Source: Paramecium tetraurelia
Taxonomy: Eukaryota; Ciliophora; Oligohymenophorea; Peniculida; Parameciidae
Length of the DNA stretch: 64,000 bases
NCBI RefSeq assembly: GCF_000165425.1
Contig: NW_001798978.1
Location: 434,001 to 498,000 of the forward strand
Reading direction: 5' to 3'
In this document: piece after piece, positions 11,316 through 22,187 of the stretch
Position numbering within the stretch: position 1 is the stretch's first letter
Layout of the letters: every line of letters begins with the position of its first letter
Made by a program: the position numbers and the translations under genes
Notes under the pieces: generated by a model
Told to the model about the DNA's origin: nothing
Seen by the model: the letters and a program-made list of their open reading frames with translations, nothing else
Database searches by the model: none

Positions 11316-12008
11316 TCAAAATTGAGTTTTGAGAAATTAATCCATTTTTGTAATGAATGATGAGAGCATATTACATATTATTGGACAACCATATGCATTT
11401 GGTAACATGTTGATTAAGTCTTGACGATCAACGGAATGGTTGTCTCTATTGAATCCAACGATCTATTTGTTAGTTTTTTCTTCAATCTCATTTTCCATGT
11501 ATTTACTATGTTATATATATATGTATTACATTCCCATCAATTCCTCCCATCTATATCTTAGGTTCTTGTAATATCTATTTTTAAGCATACTAACAGTCCT
11601 TTTGGGGAATTACTTCACTATTCTGGAAAATTGTCTTCCGTGTTGATAGACTAATTTTAGAAGTCTTATGTCCTCTTGAAGTTGGAATTCTTTAATTCTT
11701 TTCACCTTTTTTTTGTATTATGTTTTCTTTAAGTGTTTGTTGCGGATATTTTTTTGAAATTGATCTTTCTATATCCCTTTCTTTATAGTGAGTTTTAAGC
11801 TCTCTGCATTGTCGCTAGAATTCTCTTGACAATCGAAATTGAAAAGATTCAGGTAATTATTTTAAGTACTGTAATTAGAAAAAGCTAACAAATAGTTATT
11901 AAAACAACCTTATTCTTATGATTCTTGTTCGCTCATCATTAAAAGGGAAGTGAAACTTTCTTTATTTTCATCAAAACTTGTATTGGGTTACTTATAGTTA
12001 TTAGACAT
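11316..12008 (-). CDS. Single-repeat Myb/SANT-domain protein
   Basis: A 24-nt intron (11506-11529) is removed to give 222 residues. A basic region (RNKHLKKTQYKKKVKRIKEF) leads into one Myb/SANT repeat at about residues 105-155: LQEDIRLLKLVYQHGRQFS, then RIVKQFPKRTVSMLKNRYYK and LRYRWEEL. The spacing of the helices and the RT...LKNRYYKxL recognition helix are typical of Myb-like DNA-binding domains. Proteins with one repeat often bind DNA as dimers or act in chromatin complexes. The N terminus is acidic and Asn/Ser-rich. A role as transcription factor is inference from the domain. Confidence 0.8.
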
Positions 12009-12925
12009 AAATTATATTAAGAGAAGATATTTTAAATATTTAATTGATTTGCATAAATACTGCCTTTTATTATTAAGTATTAGAATTAATTTAAATAACT
12101 CGTTTATTCGGATAAGACTTATAACGATTTAATATTTCAATACTTATGTTATTTTTTAGATATTAAAATATTTCTTCTCAAGCAAAAATTATCAAATAAA
12201 TTAATTATTCTGATAAATTTCAAATACATTATTAAAGTAATAAATAATTTTAAATATAAACTTTTTTTTTAGAAAACTAATAACTGACCATTTTCTCCAA
12301 AGTAAAAATTAGATAAGTACTTCAAAGATAGAATTATGAATCTAAAATATTCAAAAAAACCATAATTAAAGATCTCCATCTAAACGATTAAGATAAACAA
12401 ATATAAAATAAAAATAATGTGCAGGTAAAAAATGAATAAATCTGAAATAGTAAATTATTAGAATTCTTTATTTAACTAATATGATATCTATATAAGGTAT
12501 ATTCCAAATCAAGAAATTTTTTTGTTATCCTTAAAATTTTAGCTTTATATTATTACAAATTAACTTCTCACTTTTTTTTATCTATTAAGTTAAGGAATAG
12601 AGAATTTAATGATTAAGTACATTGAATACTATATTTATTATATAAATCTAAGTTTAATCTTTATAAATATAAAAATTTATCCAAATTAAATATTTTTTCT
12701 AAATTACACTATTATTATTCTTAGCAATCATTTTATTTAATATAATTTACTAAATCTTGTCAACAGAATATCAAAAAACATAAAAAAATTAGTTATTTAA
12801 TACTTATACTAATTTCTTCATTCAATAATGGCAAATTCTTTTTATATTTATATTTAACCCTTGAGTATATAGAAATAATTTGTAAATCGTTTAATTAAAC
12901 ATATTATTAATTTTTAATTCACATT
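12009..12925. other. Divergent intergenic region, no gene seen
   Basis: These 917 nt separate the divergent Myb (-) and TPR-like (+) genes and should carry both promoters. The stretch is very AT-rich with homopolymer runs. No frame looks coding and I see no RNA gene. Confidence 0.4.
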
Positions 12926-14143
12926 ATGAACTCAAGCTCATTATCAACTACAGCATCTTTTACAAAGATGAAATAATTGCTAACATAAACATAATTTGTT
13001 GATGAAAAAAAAGAATTACTAAAAATGAAAAGCGAATGGAGGGGCTTATAAAATAATGAGATGTTTTAAGATTTTGTTTTTCTTCGAGAAGCTTCCCAAA
13101 CGAGATTGGCAACGGAGAAGATAGAGAAAGAAAGAAGAAATAGAAAAGATAGTATTTTGCTACCTTTTTTAAAGTAATAACAATAAAAAAAAATGGAACA
13201 AGCGAGAAAATTCACTCTTATTGGATCTCTTTCATAATTAAACGATTTCACCCCGTCTGTTACATTTATTAACAAAAACCATTTTGAAGAAATCTATTCT
13301 ATCCTTTCGGCTTTGATAAAATCAGTCTTAATTGAACAATTAGAAACCTTATTGCCTGATTTAGAAAAACTTGTTAATGCCTGTAAATAATGCGGGATTG
13401 TGAGCTTTTATTTCATGGCAATCTATTTTTAAACTTAAATACAATTTGTGTATTGTAGAAGAAAAGAGGGTTACAATATATGGAAAAAGTTCTTGAGGAC
13501 TTGTAATTTACAAGGGAAGAAGCTTTAAAAATATAAGCTATTGGCTTATAGGTAATTAGCAAGGTGTGCCTTAGATTTAGGAGATTTGGATAAAGAAGCT
13601 ATTTATCTTAAGAAATTGTTAAAATTATCATGGGTTGTTAAAGATAGAAATTATGAATTGTTATGCTATGACATGATTGCTATCAATTTTTATTATAGAG
13701 GAGATGTTAACAGAGCTCAATTCTTCCATTCGAAATTTGTGTAAGGAGAATTTGAGGCTGCTGAATCCAATATTAGAATAGCTGGAGTTTCATCCTATTT
13801 AAACACATAAAAATTGAAGGCATAATTGAATGATTAGGATTCATTTAGTATTGATGATATGGATTTAGATGTAATCATTTAAAAAGACAATATTCTCAAA
13901 TGGCAAAAAGGATTACCAGTATTTGATAGCAGACACATCTCGTAACATCGAGTACTAATAAATTAATGGAGCTGCAATCGAGATTTAACTGTACACCTCA
14001 TTAATCGAGAAAAACAAAAACATAAATCAGAGGAAGAAGATATAGGATTTGTTCCACTTAATCAAAATATCAAAAGACTGCTTAAATTATTTTAATTCGA
14101 TGTCAAGTATTTTCTATAAAATGGACATCTTTATGATTTCTGA
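12926..14143 (+). CDS. TPR-like protein of unknown function
   Basis: A single exon of 405 codons. Residues 1-100 are charged and helical. From about residue 190 there are helix pairs of TPR type: KYKLLAYRQLARCALDLGDL, then KEAIYLKKLLKLSWVVKD and YELLCYDMIAINFYYRGDV with RAQFFHSKF. This is the pattern of a family of several-hundred-residue ciliate proteins with a central TPR-like region. TPRs mediate protein-protein contacts. No catalytic motif is present. The start ATG is the first in frame after upstream AT-rich DNA. Identity beyond the repeats is unknown. Confidence 0.75.
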
Positions 14144-14546
14144 TGAAAATTTATTGACAATTTAATGCTTAATATCTATTTTACTTCTAAATTTTTCTAT
14201 AAAATTATGTTTATCTAATTATTTTATTAATATAATATTAATTTTTTTATTTATAGGATATAGCCGATCTTTTTAAGAATCCACAATTAGATTATTCTAT
14301 ATATATTTACATCTTTGTTTTATGAATCATTCTTCATTTAATATATTCTACATCATAAGTTAAGCTAAGCACTTTGATAAAGAGATGAGTTTTAGTATGT
14401 CCAATACCCCAGGGATAACATTGATTAGATGAATTAATAAAAATAATGAATAAAAGCAATATAAAATTTGTATTCTAATGAGAAATTATAAATAAACAAT
14501 AATCTTGTAGCATCATATTTAAAAATAATTTTTAAATAATAATAAA
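14144..14546. other. Intergenic, no gene seen
   Basis: AT-rich sequence between the TPR-like gene and the ribosomal P2 gene. It should contain the promoter of the highly expressed P2 gene, but no consensus element is identifiable by eye. Confidence 0.4.
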
Positions 14547-14938
14547 ATGAAGTACGTTGCTGCATATGCCTTGCTTGTTTTAGGAGGAACCAACCAACCC
14601 AGTATTATTGCATCTCTACCCAATAGCTGTGGATTAAGTTACTTAATTGCTCAAAGAAGCTGGAGTCGAGCCAGTTGCTGCAGATGTCAAATTAGTTGTC
14701 GATGCATTAAAAGGAAAGACCTTGGCTGATGTTATTAAGGAAGGTTCAAAATCACTAACAAGTTTGTCAGTTGGAGGAGGAGCTTGTAATTCTAATTTCT
14801 AAGTCTTTAGCATAAAGCTCAGCCCCAGTTGCCTAAGCAGCTCAAACACAAAAGGCTGAAGCACCAAAGGCTGCTGAAGCACCAAAGAAAGCTGAAGAAC
14901 CCGAAGAAGATGTTGATATGGGAGGTCTCTTTGATTGA
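14547..14938 (+). CDS. RPLP2: 60S acidic ribosomal protein P2
   Basis: Two 25-nt introns are removed to give 113 residues. It has the three parts of P2: the helical dimerisation domain starting MKYVAAYALLVLGG and containing VTQLLKEAGVEPV, an Ala/Pro/Gln/Lys-rich hinge, and the acidic tail EEPEEDVDMGGLFD. The tail, which normally binds elongation factors, ends GGLFD as in eukaryotic P-proteins. P2 pairs with P1 on P0 to form the ribosomal stalk. Without the first splice the frame leaves the family after residue 18, so the intron is well supported. Confidence 0.97.
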
Positions 14939-15435
14939 GCATTTATTAAGTTTCATATAGTACAATAATAAATCAATAATAATAATAAATTAATTATATA
15001 CAAGTGAATGCATTAATATCCTTGAGATTTTTATTTCCTAATTTCTTTCATCTTAATTAAATATTCCTGAATGATTTCACTAGTAATTATGTTCTCTTTT
15101 AAATATATATATTCTTATTAACTATTATTAATTAATTCATCACTTAAAATTAAAATACTTTTTTCTCAGGCATTATTTTCTTTTATATTTTTTTGCAAGA
15201 ATTGCATTGAACATCTAATTCTATTCTTCTTTTTTTTAAAAATATATTATTTTCTCATGAATTAAGAACTTCATAAAGAGATTAAGAATTTCCTTGAAAG
15301 TTTATTGAAGGAATGTTAATTTAATATCATTCAAAAAATAAGGAAGAATAAAATTGACCAAATTTCTTGTTTTTAATAAATGTGATGATTTTATACAGAA
15401 CTCTTATTTTGTCTACAATTATTCTAGTTTAATTA
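14939..15435. other. Intergenic; weak signal-peptide-like ORF on + strand
   Basis: AT-rich sequence downstream of P2. An ATG at 15385 (+) opens a short frame with a signal-peptide-like start (MILYRTLILSTIILVQLSFALG). This frame overlaps the 3' end of the minus-strand gene that follows and stops after about 56 codons. I judge it a probable shadow, but it cannot be excluded. Confidence 0.3.
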
Positions 15436-15999
15436 TCATTTGCTTTAGGAGCAATAAACAATTCCGAATATTAAGTAAACACATAAATTACACTTTATGA
15501 AGTAGATCTAGACTAGATTCTTTATGATTATGTTTAGCTTTTAGTATATTTTTGATAATTTAATAAACATTTAACTTTTTCCTTAATCATTGGCTTATGT
15601 AGTTAGTTATAATTTGACAGGATGATTGTATTTTTAGACCTAATCAAATTCTTCATCAAACTAAATTACAATTTATTTTAAGCCTTTTTCATCAAATAAG
15701 ATGGAAAAATAATAAAATTGATTTTTTTCATTATTCTGAAATGATAATGAAGCTTAATCGAAAATTAGACATCTTCTGAGGAAGATAAAGTTGTATTCAT
15801 AGTTTTCATCTATTTTAGTCTTAAGCAGATAGATTGATGATACATATTTAGTAATAATAGTATTGTATTTATTATCAATTAATTACACTTGAGGAGGCAC
15901 AGAATAGCTATTTTTTGGCTTTTGTTAAGGTGTAGATAAATAGCTTGGAAATGAATGGGATAATATTGGAATGAGTGTGATTATATTAATTTTATTCAT
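15436..15999 (-). CDS. Hypothetical secreted or membrane protein
   Basis: A 187-residue frame begins MNKINIITLIPILSHSFPSYL, which looks like a signal sequence. It continues as a hydrophilic domain (for example FSILFDEKGLKQIVIQFDEEF) and ends with a hydrophobic segment (VYLIFGIVYC). The C-terminal 40 residues are less convincing, and an unspliced intron there is possible. The opposite strand carries a short rival frame in the same place. No domain is recognised. Confidence 0.45.
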
Positions 16000-16111
16000 T
16001 AAAGATTTTGATATTAATTCTCGAAAACAGAGGGAAAATGCATATTTAAATAGAAGCTTTTTAATTAGGATATTATTTATATAAATCTTTTATCAAAAGA
16101 GCAGCGCATTA

Positions 16112-17592
16112 ATGGACGATATTCCTGATTTTAAAGAAGAACAATAGCCAACTGGCAAAGACATATAGTAAGAGCAAATATTGAGAATCCTAGAATTGAC
16201 AATTACAATGTCTCTTAATTTAAAAACTTTGGGCTTAAAGAGGAGCTCTTGAGAGCAGTTAAAGAAGCTGGATTTGAGCATCCAACAAGAGGTATCGTAT
16301 ATTGTAAATTATCAAAGTCCAAGCTGAGTCATTGACAAATGCTTTGTTAGGGGAATAATTGATCTGCTAAGCAAAGGCTGGAACTGGAAAGACTGCTGTG
16401 TTTGTGCTGACCGTGTTAAATACTATAAATACAGAAAGTAATAAAGTTGAATGCCTCGTAATTACACATACAAGAGAGTTGGCCCAATAGGTAATATTTA
16501 ATTGGAATTATGTTAGGCCCGAGATGAATTTTTGAGATTGGGAAAGTTTATGAAAAGCGTGAAAGTGGAATGCTTCTATGGTGGAGGTGAACCTGTATCT
16601 GTGAATATCTAAACTATCGAGACTGTGAAGCCATAAATAGTAGTTGGGTATAAATGCATCCTAATGCGTAGTACTCCAGGACGTCTTAAGGATCTGATTT
16701 GCGAGAGAAAAGCATTGAAAGTGGATAGATTGAAGTACTTTATCTTGGATGAAGCCGATACAATGATTGAAGATTTGAACATGAGGTGTTGATTTTTGGA
16801 AATAATTATTTTTAGAAAGGACATTTAGGACATCTTTTTAAAGTCACCATAGGAGAAATAATTTATGGCATTTAGTGCAACATTCACAGAATCAAGTAGA
16901 ACATCATTGAAAAGATTTATTGCTGACAATAAACATGTAATACTCTCTAATATTCCTTAGATTTATGAAATTACTATTAAACCAGAATAACTCTTTTTAG
17001 ACAAATTAAAGCAATATTATATGAAGATGCCAGAAGCACTCAAATTCCATTATTTGAGATAAATCTTAAACACCTGCAAACTAAACTAATGCATAATATT
17101 TGTTAAGAGTTCTGAGAAGGCTGATGCTTTGGTCACTGAACTAAAGAAGAAGGGGGAAGAGTCTGTTAGACAACTATATGGTGGTAATAGACTAGGTCCT
17201 GATCATTAAAAAATGAGATAAAAAACCTATGAATAATTCAGAAATGGTCATTTCCGATTGTTAGTGGCTACTAACTTGATGGGAAGAGGTATTGATATTG
17301 ATAAAGTCAATTATGTTATCAATTTTGATATGCCTGATTCTTTGGAGACCTATTTGCATAGAGTAATAATCACAATTAGCAAATTAGGTAGGAAGAGCAG
17401 GAAGATAAGAGACTAATGGTGTTGCTATCTCATTCGTTAAATCAGAAGAAGAAGCAAGTGATGGAAAAAAATAAACAGATGACGAAGTAAATTGCTCATT
17501 CTAAAAATTAGGTCTTATAATAAATCCTTAAACAATATCCTGATAAGTTATAATAATTGCCTTAAGATTTGTCTACATTAGATAAGTTCTGA
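16112..17592 (+). CDS. DEAD-box RNA helicase of the UAP56/Sub2 (DDX39) type
   Basis: Seven introns (26, 26, 26, 24, 30, 25 and 25 nt) are removed to give 432 residues with all core motifs: [21 protein letters not shown] (Q-motif region), AKAGTGKT (motif I), TRELAQQ (Ia), TPGR (Ib), DEAD (II), SAT (III), FGPDHQKM-like spacing and HRVGRAGR (VI). The N-terminal [11 protein letters not shown], the [12 protein letters not shown] block and the C-terminal ELPxDxST-like end fit UAP56/Sub2, which works in spliceosome assembly and TREX mRNA export. Family members usually have DECD in motif II; this one has DEAD. Missing any one splice breaks a motif. Confidence 0.92.
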
Positions 17593-17724
17593 AAATGATA
17601 GTATTAAATAAAATAAAAAATAGTAAATTCATCAGCTTATAAAAATCCCTCCATTATTGTATTATCAACTCTATTTTGAAATCAACTTCTGCACTCAATC
17701 CAATCTTATTTTCACTCTTTAGTC
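17593..17724. other. Short intergenic region
   Basis: The 132 nt between the helicase stop and the next ATG show no gene. Confidence 0.4.
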
Positions 17725-18571
17725 ATGGCTCTAGGCTCTAATATTTCTGTGAATAAGGAGGATTTCAATTTTCGCATTTGATCTTATTTAACTTGGCAAT
17801 AAAAATGCATAATTTGTACTAAATACTATTGATTTCTTACTAGAATATTATCAGAGCGATTAAGTGCCAAATAAACCTATGTTTTTGATATTAATATTAT
17901 GTTTTCTTTTTAGTTATTTAGATAAGTTTTAATCGTTAAATAATTTAAATGGACACACTTTTTTCTATGTTTGATTCATTCATAAGATCAAATTTGTCTT
18001 ATTATCCTATGAGTTAACAAGGATATATAGTGGAATGTTGGGAATAATTTTTGAGTTTGTTGTAAACTTAGCCATTAGATTATGGGAAAATATATTCACC
18101 TAATAAATCAAATGCATGAGATAGATAAGTATGAAAGATAGAGTTCTACTCAAAGATAAGCAGCCAGGAATCTCACAGCTGCATCCTCTCCCAGAATAAT
18201 TTCTTCATAATAAAAAAATTGTATGTAATAACAGTTAAATTTAGCTAATAATTTATTACAGAAATTTTCATAGTTAGACAATGCAACAAGTCCAAAAATC
18301 CAGCTCTCGAATCTCACTAGTTAACAATCTTTAGTAAATAAATAGAAAGTTAAACTATATGTATTAAAATGCAATAATTTAGACTGAAGATTTCAATCGA
18401 CATCTACTACTAAGTAAAATCAAAGAATTAATGTTTAATTAATCAGTCTCCACAGATAAACTATATGCAATGGCAAGAATATAGTAGCATAGTACATCTA
18501 AATCGCCTTTAAAATATGCCCCAACAAAAACTAGAGGAAATAATCATTCTGCTGAGCATTACAGAGCTTGA
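17725..18571 (+). pseudogene. Frameshifted gene for a Gln-rich hypothetical protein
   Basis: Four coding-like blocks follow in order: MALGSNISVNKEDFNF, then FDLIQLGNKNAQFVLNTIDF, then MDTLFSMFDSFIRSNLSYY, then HEIDKYERQSSTQRQAARNL onward to TGA 18569-18571. A 33-nt and a 22-nt intron are plausible. Each remaining change of frame corresponds to one extra base, at about 17773 (TTTT run), about 17946 (AAA run) and before 18115. A 19-nt intron is an alternative for the last one. I recognise no domain. Either the gene is decayed or the sequence has local base errors. Confidence 0.5.
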
Positions 18572-19250
18572 TTATTTTTAATTTATTTTCCTTTGTAATT
18601 TAATATTACTAGAATTAAAAAAATCACTTTTCCAAATTTTACTTCTGCTTAGTCTAAAGTTATTTAAATTAGGTTTAAATTGTTTGAGTAAATGTCATGA
18701 ATTAATGGATTGAAATTAATTTTGATGATTGAAATTTTAATAGATATTCAAGAATGTGAATAATTCTTAATTAGAAAAAATGAAATGATAGTCTTAATTA
18801 TATAATTTTTCATTATACTGAGTTGAATAAATGGATGCCCTTATATAGTAAAATTATTTAATAAGATTAAAATTATTTCTATTAAAATGAATCAAAAAAT
18901 GAGATTAATCTAAGGAAGCTATTTTATAGAAAATGTTTTATAAAATCTACTAGATGCTTAGATTTTGAATTTCAAATGAAATCCTATTTCAAAAAGAAAA
19001 ATTGACCTGAAGATAGACAATATATCGGTTCATTATTTTTATAATTGCTTTCAAATATACTTAAAATAATGTATTAGCTAAGAAATCATCCATATTTAAT
19101 AATATTCATTAGAATTTAGACTCTACTTGAATTGATTTTGGTGAGATAGGATTAAATAAGAAATATATTGCAGCATTTCAATAAAATGGAAGAGGATTTT
19201 AAAACTTGAAATTGATTTAGTTACTATTTTAATGTTATAATTTATCAATT
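18572..19250. other. Intergenic, no gene seen
   Basis: AT-rich sequence between a plus-strand gene and the 3' end of the trichocyst gene. A 30-codon frame near 18889 (+) is not convincing. Nothing else is recognised. Confidence 0.35.
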
Positions 19251-20399
19251 TCATTCAAGGTCTTTATCACCAGCAGCAATTCTTAAAGCAATGTATTCTT
19301 TAAGATCTCTCATGTTAGTGTTCAAGATACCAATCAAATCACTGACAGTCTATCTATCTTTGTCTCTTGCAGCTCTTCTTTATTAGTAATCATAAGCAGC
19401 TTCTTAGCATTCTCCTCTTCTGTCATCTCTTTATTAGGTCTTGGCTTAGATTCTTTTAAAGAACATCGTTTTTAAACTGGCTGTGGTAGCATCGATTTCT
19501 GTCTTAGAGTGATTAGATTTCAGCAGTCAAAATTAGCAATTGATGAATTGTATTTGTTCATGTCTTTATTGAGTAAACCGATATATGCTTAGAATGCTCT
19601 GGTTCTGTCATCTTCAGCTTTTCTGGCTAAATCGAATGCTTGACTTAATTGATTTTAGAGATCATCGATCAATTTGATGACTCTTCCTGTTAAATCTTAG
19701 TTGGCGAAATTATTAGGTTCTGTTGGCAAGATTGGCTAACAATTTGATGGCTTTTCCAAAGGTTCTGACGTGTTTCATTGTGCTGGCTTTGTGAGCACCT
19801 TGACTCATGTGACTAGCAACTTAAGCCATGATTTATGGAGTAACGTGAACCTTTTCTTCACCCTTTTATAAGAAAGATGGAGCTTAGAGGTTATCTGTGA
19901 AGAGTCTTCTTGCTTCAGCCAAAACTGATGAAACAAAGGTGTACTCTTATCTTTAAGCCTCGAAGTCATCAGCTTATTCTTATCTCTTGGCTGTTGTTTC
20001 ATCAATAACCTTCTATAATTCAGCCTTTTAGAGTTCCTTAGCTTTCTTTTATCCGATCTTTTAGTCTCTGATTGGCACAAGGTCATCAAGAACAGCCTAT
20101 AATTCTGTATTTCTTTATTCAAGATTGGCAAGTTCTTGGTTCAAGCCAGCCAAATCTGCATCACAAACTTATTAGAAGGCTTGGTTATTAGCATCATCTT
20201 CTTTTTAGTCAGCGATGTATCTGTCTTCCAAGTCATAAAGAGTTTAGAAAATTCTTTCAAGAGGTTCTCCAGTTGTCATTTGAATTGCAATGGTGTTTAA
20301 AAGTGTTCTGCCCAAATCGCTTTATTCGATTCTGTCAAATAGAGCAGTGTTTGTGGCGAAAGCACAAGCAACTAAGACTAGAAGCAATGTTGTTTTCAT
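19251..20399 (-). pseudogene. Trichocyst matrix protein gene with three frame breaks
   Basis: The signal peptide MKTTLLLVLVACAFA is followed by long acidic/Gln coiled-coil segments (LADLGxx and DDLVPIRDQKIGQKKAKELQ types), a central KHVRTFGKAIKLLA block and a C-terminal coiled coil ending in ALRIAAGDKDLE. This order and the 383-codon length match trichocyst matrix proteins, which form the crystalline secretory core after proteolysis. The frame moves by one base at about 19732, at about 19530 (a TTTT run) and at about 19500. No intron of the right length and phase fits any of the three. The total length still returns to the original frame. Decayed duplicate or sequence errors. Confidence 0.7.
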
Positions 20400-20493
20400 T
20401 TTTTTAATTTATGAATAGAAACTCGATTAAAAACGGCATATATAAACTAAATAAATATTATTGTATAATTCTTATGTATTATTGATTAATATT

Positions 20494-21666
20494 TCAGCAA
20501 AATGAATCTTCCCATGTATTTGATCCTGCTCCACTAAACATATCGATTTTCCAATAGGTAAACAATCCAAAAGAGTCAGCCCACCAAAGAGTCACATACA
20601 TTGGCAAGAATTATCTGCTGGCATAATTTCTTAACATTCCTGGGAAGTAATTATTGAGATTTCTGGCATACCTATATGCATAATAACGGTTCTAATTACC
20701 AAATATGAGTAGCTGCCTTTCTGTAGTTGCCATCATAAGGACATACTCCATTTTGTTTTGGCCATAAATCTACCATTTCTCTTGTAACTTAGGATAGGGA
20801 ATAACTTGTCAAGATAGCCAAGTATGTAGATAAGAAACAATTTACAACTTTAACTGGGAAATATGGAATTTCAGCAACTCTTGTCAAAACAGAAAGCTAG
20901 TATTCTTTATGCTTTAATTATTATCCTTATCCTTCATCCAATCGAAAGAGTAAAATAAAGTTAAAGTTTAGAAGAAGTTTCTTGCAAATAGAGGGAAGGA
21001 GTTTTTGAAGAAATAGTATGGTCCCTCTTCAAAAGGAATTCTCCATAAAGCATTGAAAAATGAGGTATATCCCTTTTACAATTCCTTGGGGAATGTCTTA
21101 TCAGCATAATAAGCCATTCTAGCAACTTCAAAGGGAATTCCAATTGGAGCAGTAAGAAGAGAAATGAACATAGTGCCTGGTACTTTTCTCAAGAATCCAT
21201 ATTCGAATGTACCCCAAGTTCCTTTGTTTAATATATTAATTAATTACTTTGCCATCCGTGATTGACTGCTCTGAATGCTGCCAATCTCAAAGCCCAATCG
21301 ATGCCACCTGAAGCAAAGGCAAATTACATTCTAGTGCCCATTGATCTTTTGAAATTCTCAAGATTGACTGTTGCTTTGCTAAAATTATACAATTCCTTCA
21401 CAGTATTTGGTTATTCATACTATCGTAACCTTTGATAGTCTAATAATGATACAATAGTTTCCAATTCTCATAGAAATTATGCCATGTTTCGCCAATAAGA
21501 CTACCTAGTAATCCTGATATTGCTCCTCTGGTGTAATTCCATCTCAATGAACTAATTTATGGAAAGTACAATTTACTTTTCTGGAGCATTCTGTCCATAC
21601 ACCAGCATTATAACAATCAAAATATAAGGAATGTCGTCTTCTGATGTCGTCCAACTCAAAAAACAT
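20494..21666 (-). CDS. Mitochondrial-carrier-like inner-membrane protein; one frame break
   Basis: Introns of 20, 23, 26 and 28 nt are removed. The protein has six amphipathic or hydrophobic stretches and carrier-like phrases: YTRGAISGLLGSLIGETW, then PIGIPFEVARMAYYAD, then RVAEIPYFPVKVVNCFL. It lacks good PxDxxRxR signatures, so it may be a structural relative instead of a transporter; ciliate respiratory complexes are known to contain carrier-fold subunits. The span minus introns is 2 mod 3, and the frame shifts near 20910 (DWMKDKDNN to KHKEYQLS) with no GT available for an intron, so one base seems missing. It sits head to tail with the next mitochondrial-type gene. Confidence 0.6.
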
Positions 21667-21732
21667 GATAAATTAATTATTGAATTAGATATTTTGGTTT
21701 TGTATATATTTATATTTGCGATGTTATATTTT

Positions 21733-22141
21733 TCAAATGAACACTTTCTTGTGCATTGAATGAGCCACTTGATATTTCTAATAGCAATTATAAACTCTAT
21801 TCCATTCTAATTCTTCCTTGATTCTCCATCCTAGCCATGCAACAATGCCGCCTGGGACTGCTGCCCAAAAGAGTCTCTACTTAATTGGTAAACCTTTGAT
21901 GATTGGGAAGAAAAAGAATGAGAATGAATAGACTGCTCCTCCTACTTAACCTAATCTTTCGAATCTCGATGCATCTCTATTGTTGAGAAGAATATAAATA
22001 CGCCTCAGCATGGAAGACTTGTTCTGTCAATTTCAAAGGAACATGTCTATCATATTTCAAGAATTGTTTCACTTCCTCTTTCTCTTTAGCAGTGAAGGTT
22101 TTTTCAAAAAGTCCGAAGTGTTCAGGTTGATCGTATATCAT
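21733..22141 (-). CDS. Small mitochondrial membrane-type protein
   Basis: A 25-nt intron is removed to give 127 residues. The N terminus is charged and helical (FEKTFTAKEKEEVKQFLKYD). Two hydrophobic segments follow: AVYSFSFFFFPIIKGL and LFWAAVPGGIVAWLGW. The C terminus is a charged helix with two Cys/His residues. Size and arrangement resemble accessory subunits of respiratory or ATP-synthase complexes, but I recognise no named family. It lies between the carrier-like gene and the second trichocyst-matrix-like gene, all on one strand with 50-66 nt between coding ends. The mitochondrial location is inferred. Confidence 0.6.
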
Positions 22142-22187
22142 GATAAAATAAATAATTAAATCTTCTATATGTATATTATTCTAATAA

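Noticed and set aside
12009-12925. Search for tRNA or other structured RNA genes in long spacers
   Set aside because: No T-arm-like GTTCGA sequence or paired cloverleaf arms were seen by eye here or in the other long gaps. A covariance-model search would be needed to be sure.
15385-15560. Signal-peptide-like plus-strand ORF downstream of P2
   Set aside because: It stops after about 56 codons and overlaps a longer minus-strand frame with better composition. No intron clearly extends it.
19805-20131. Minus-strand frame of 108 codons inside the trichocyst gene
   Set aside because: It is a standard-code shadow in another frame. The correct frame carries a signal peptide and the conserved coiled coil with TAA/TAG as Gln.
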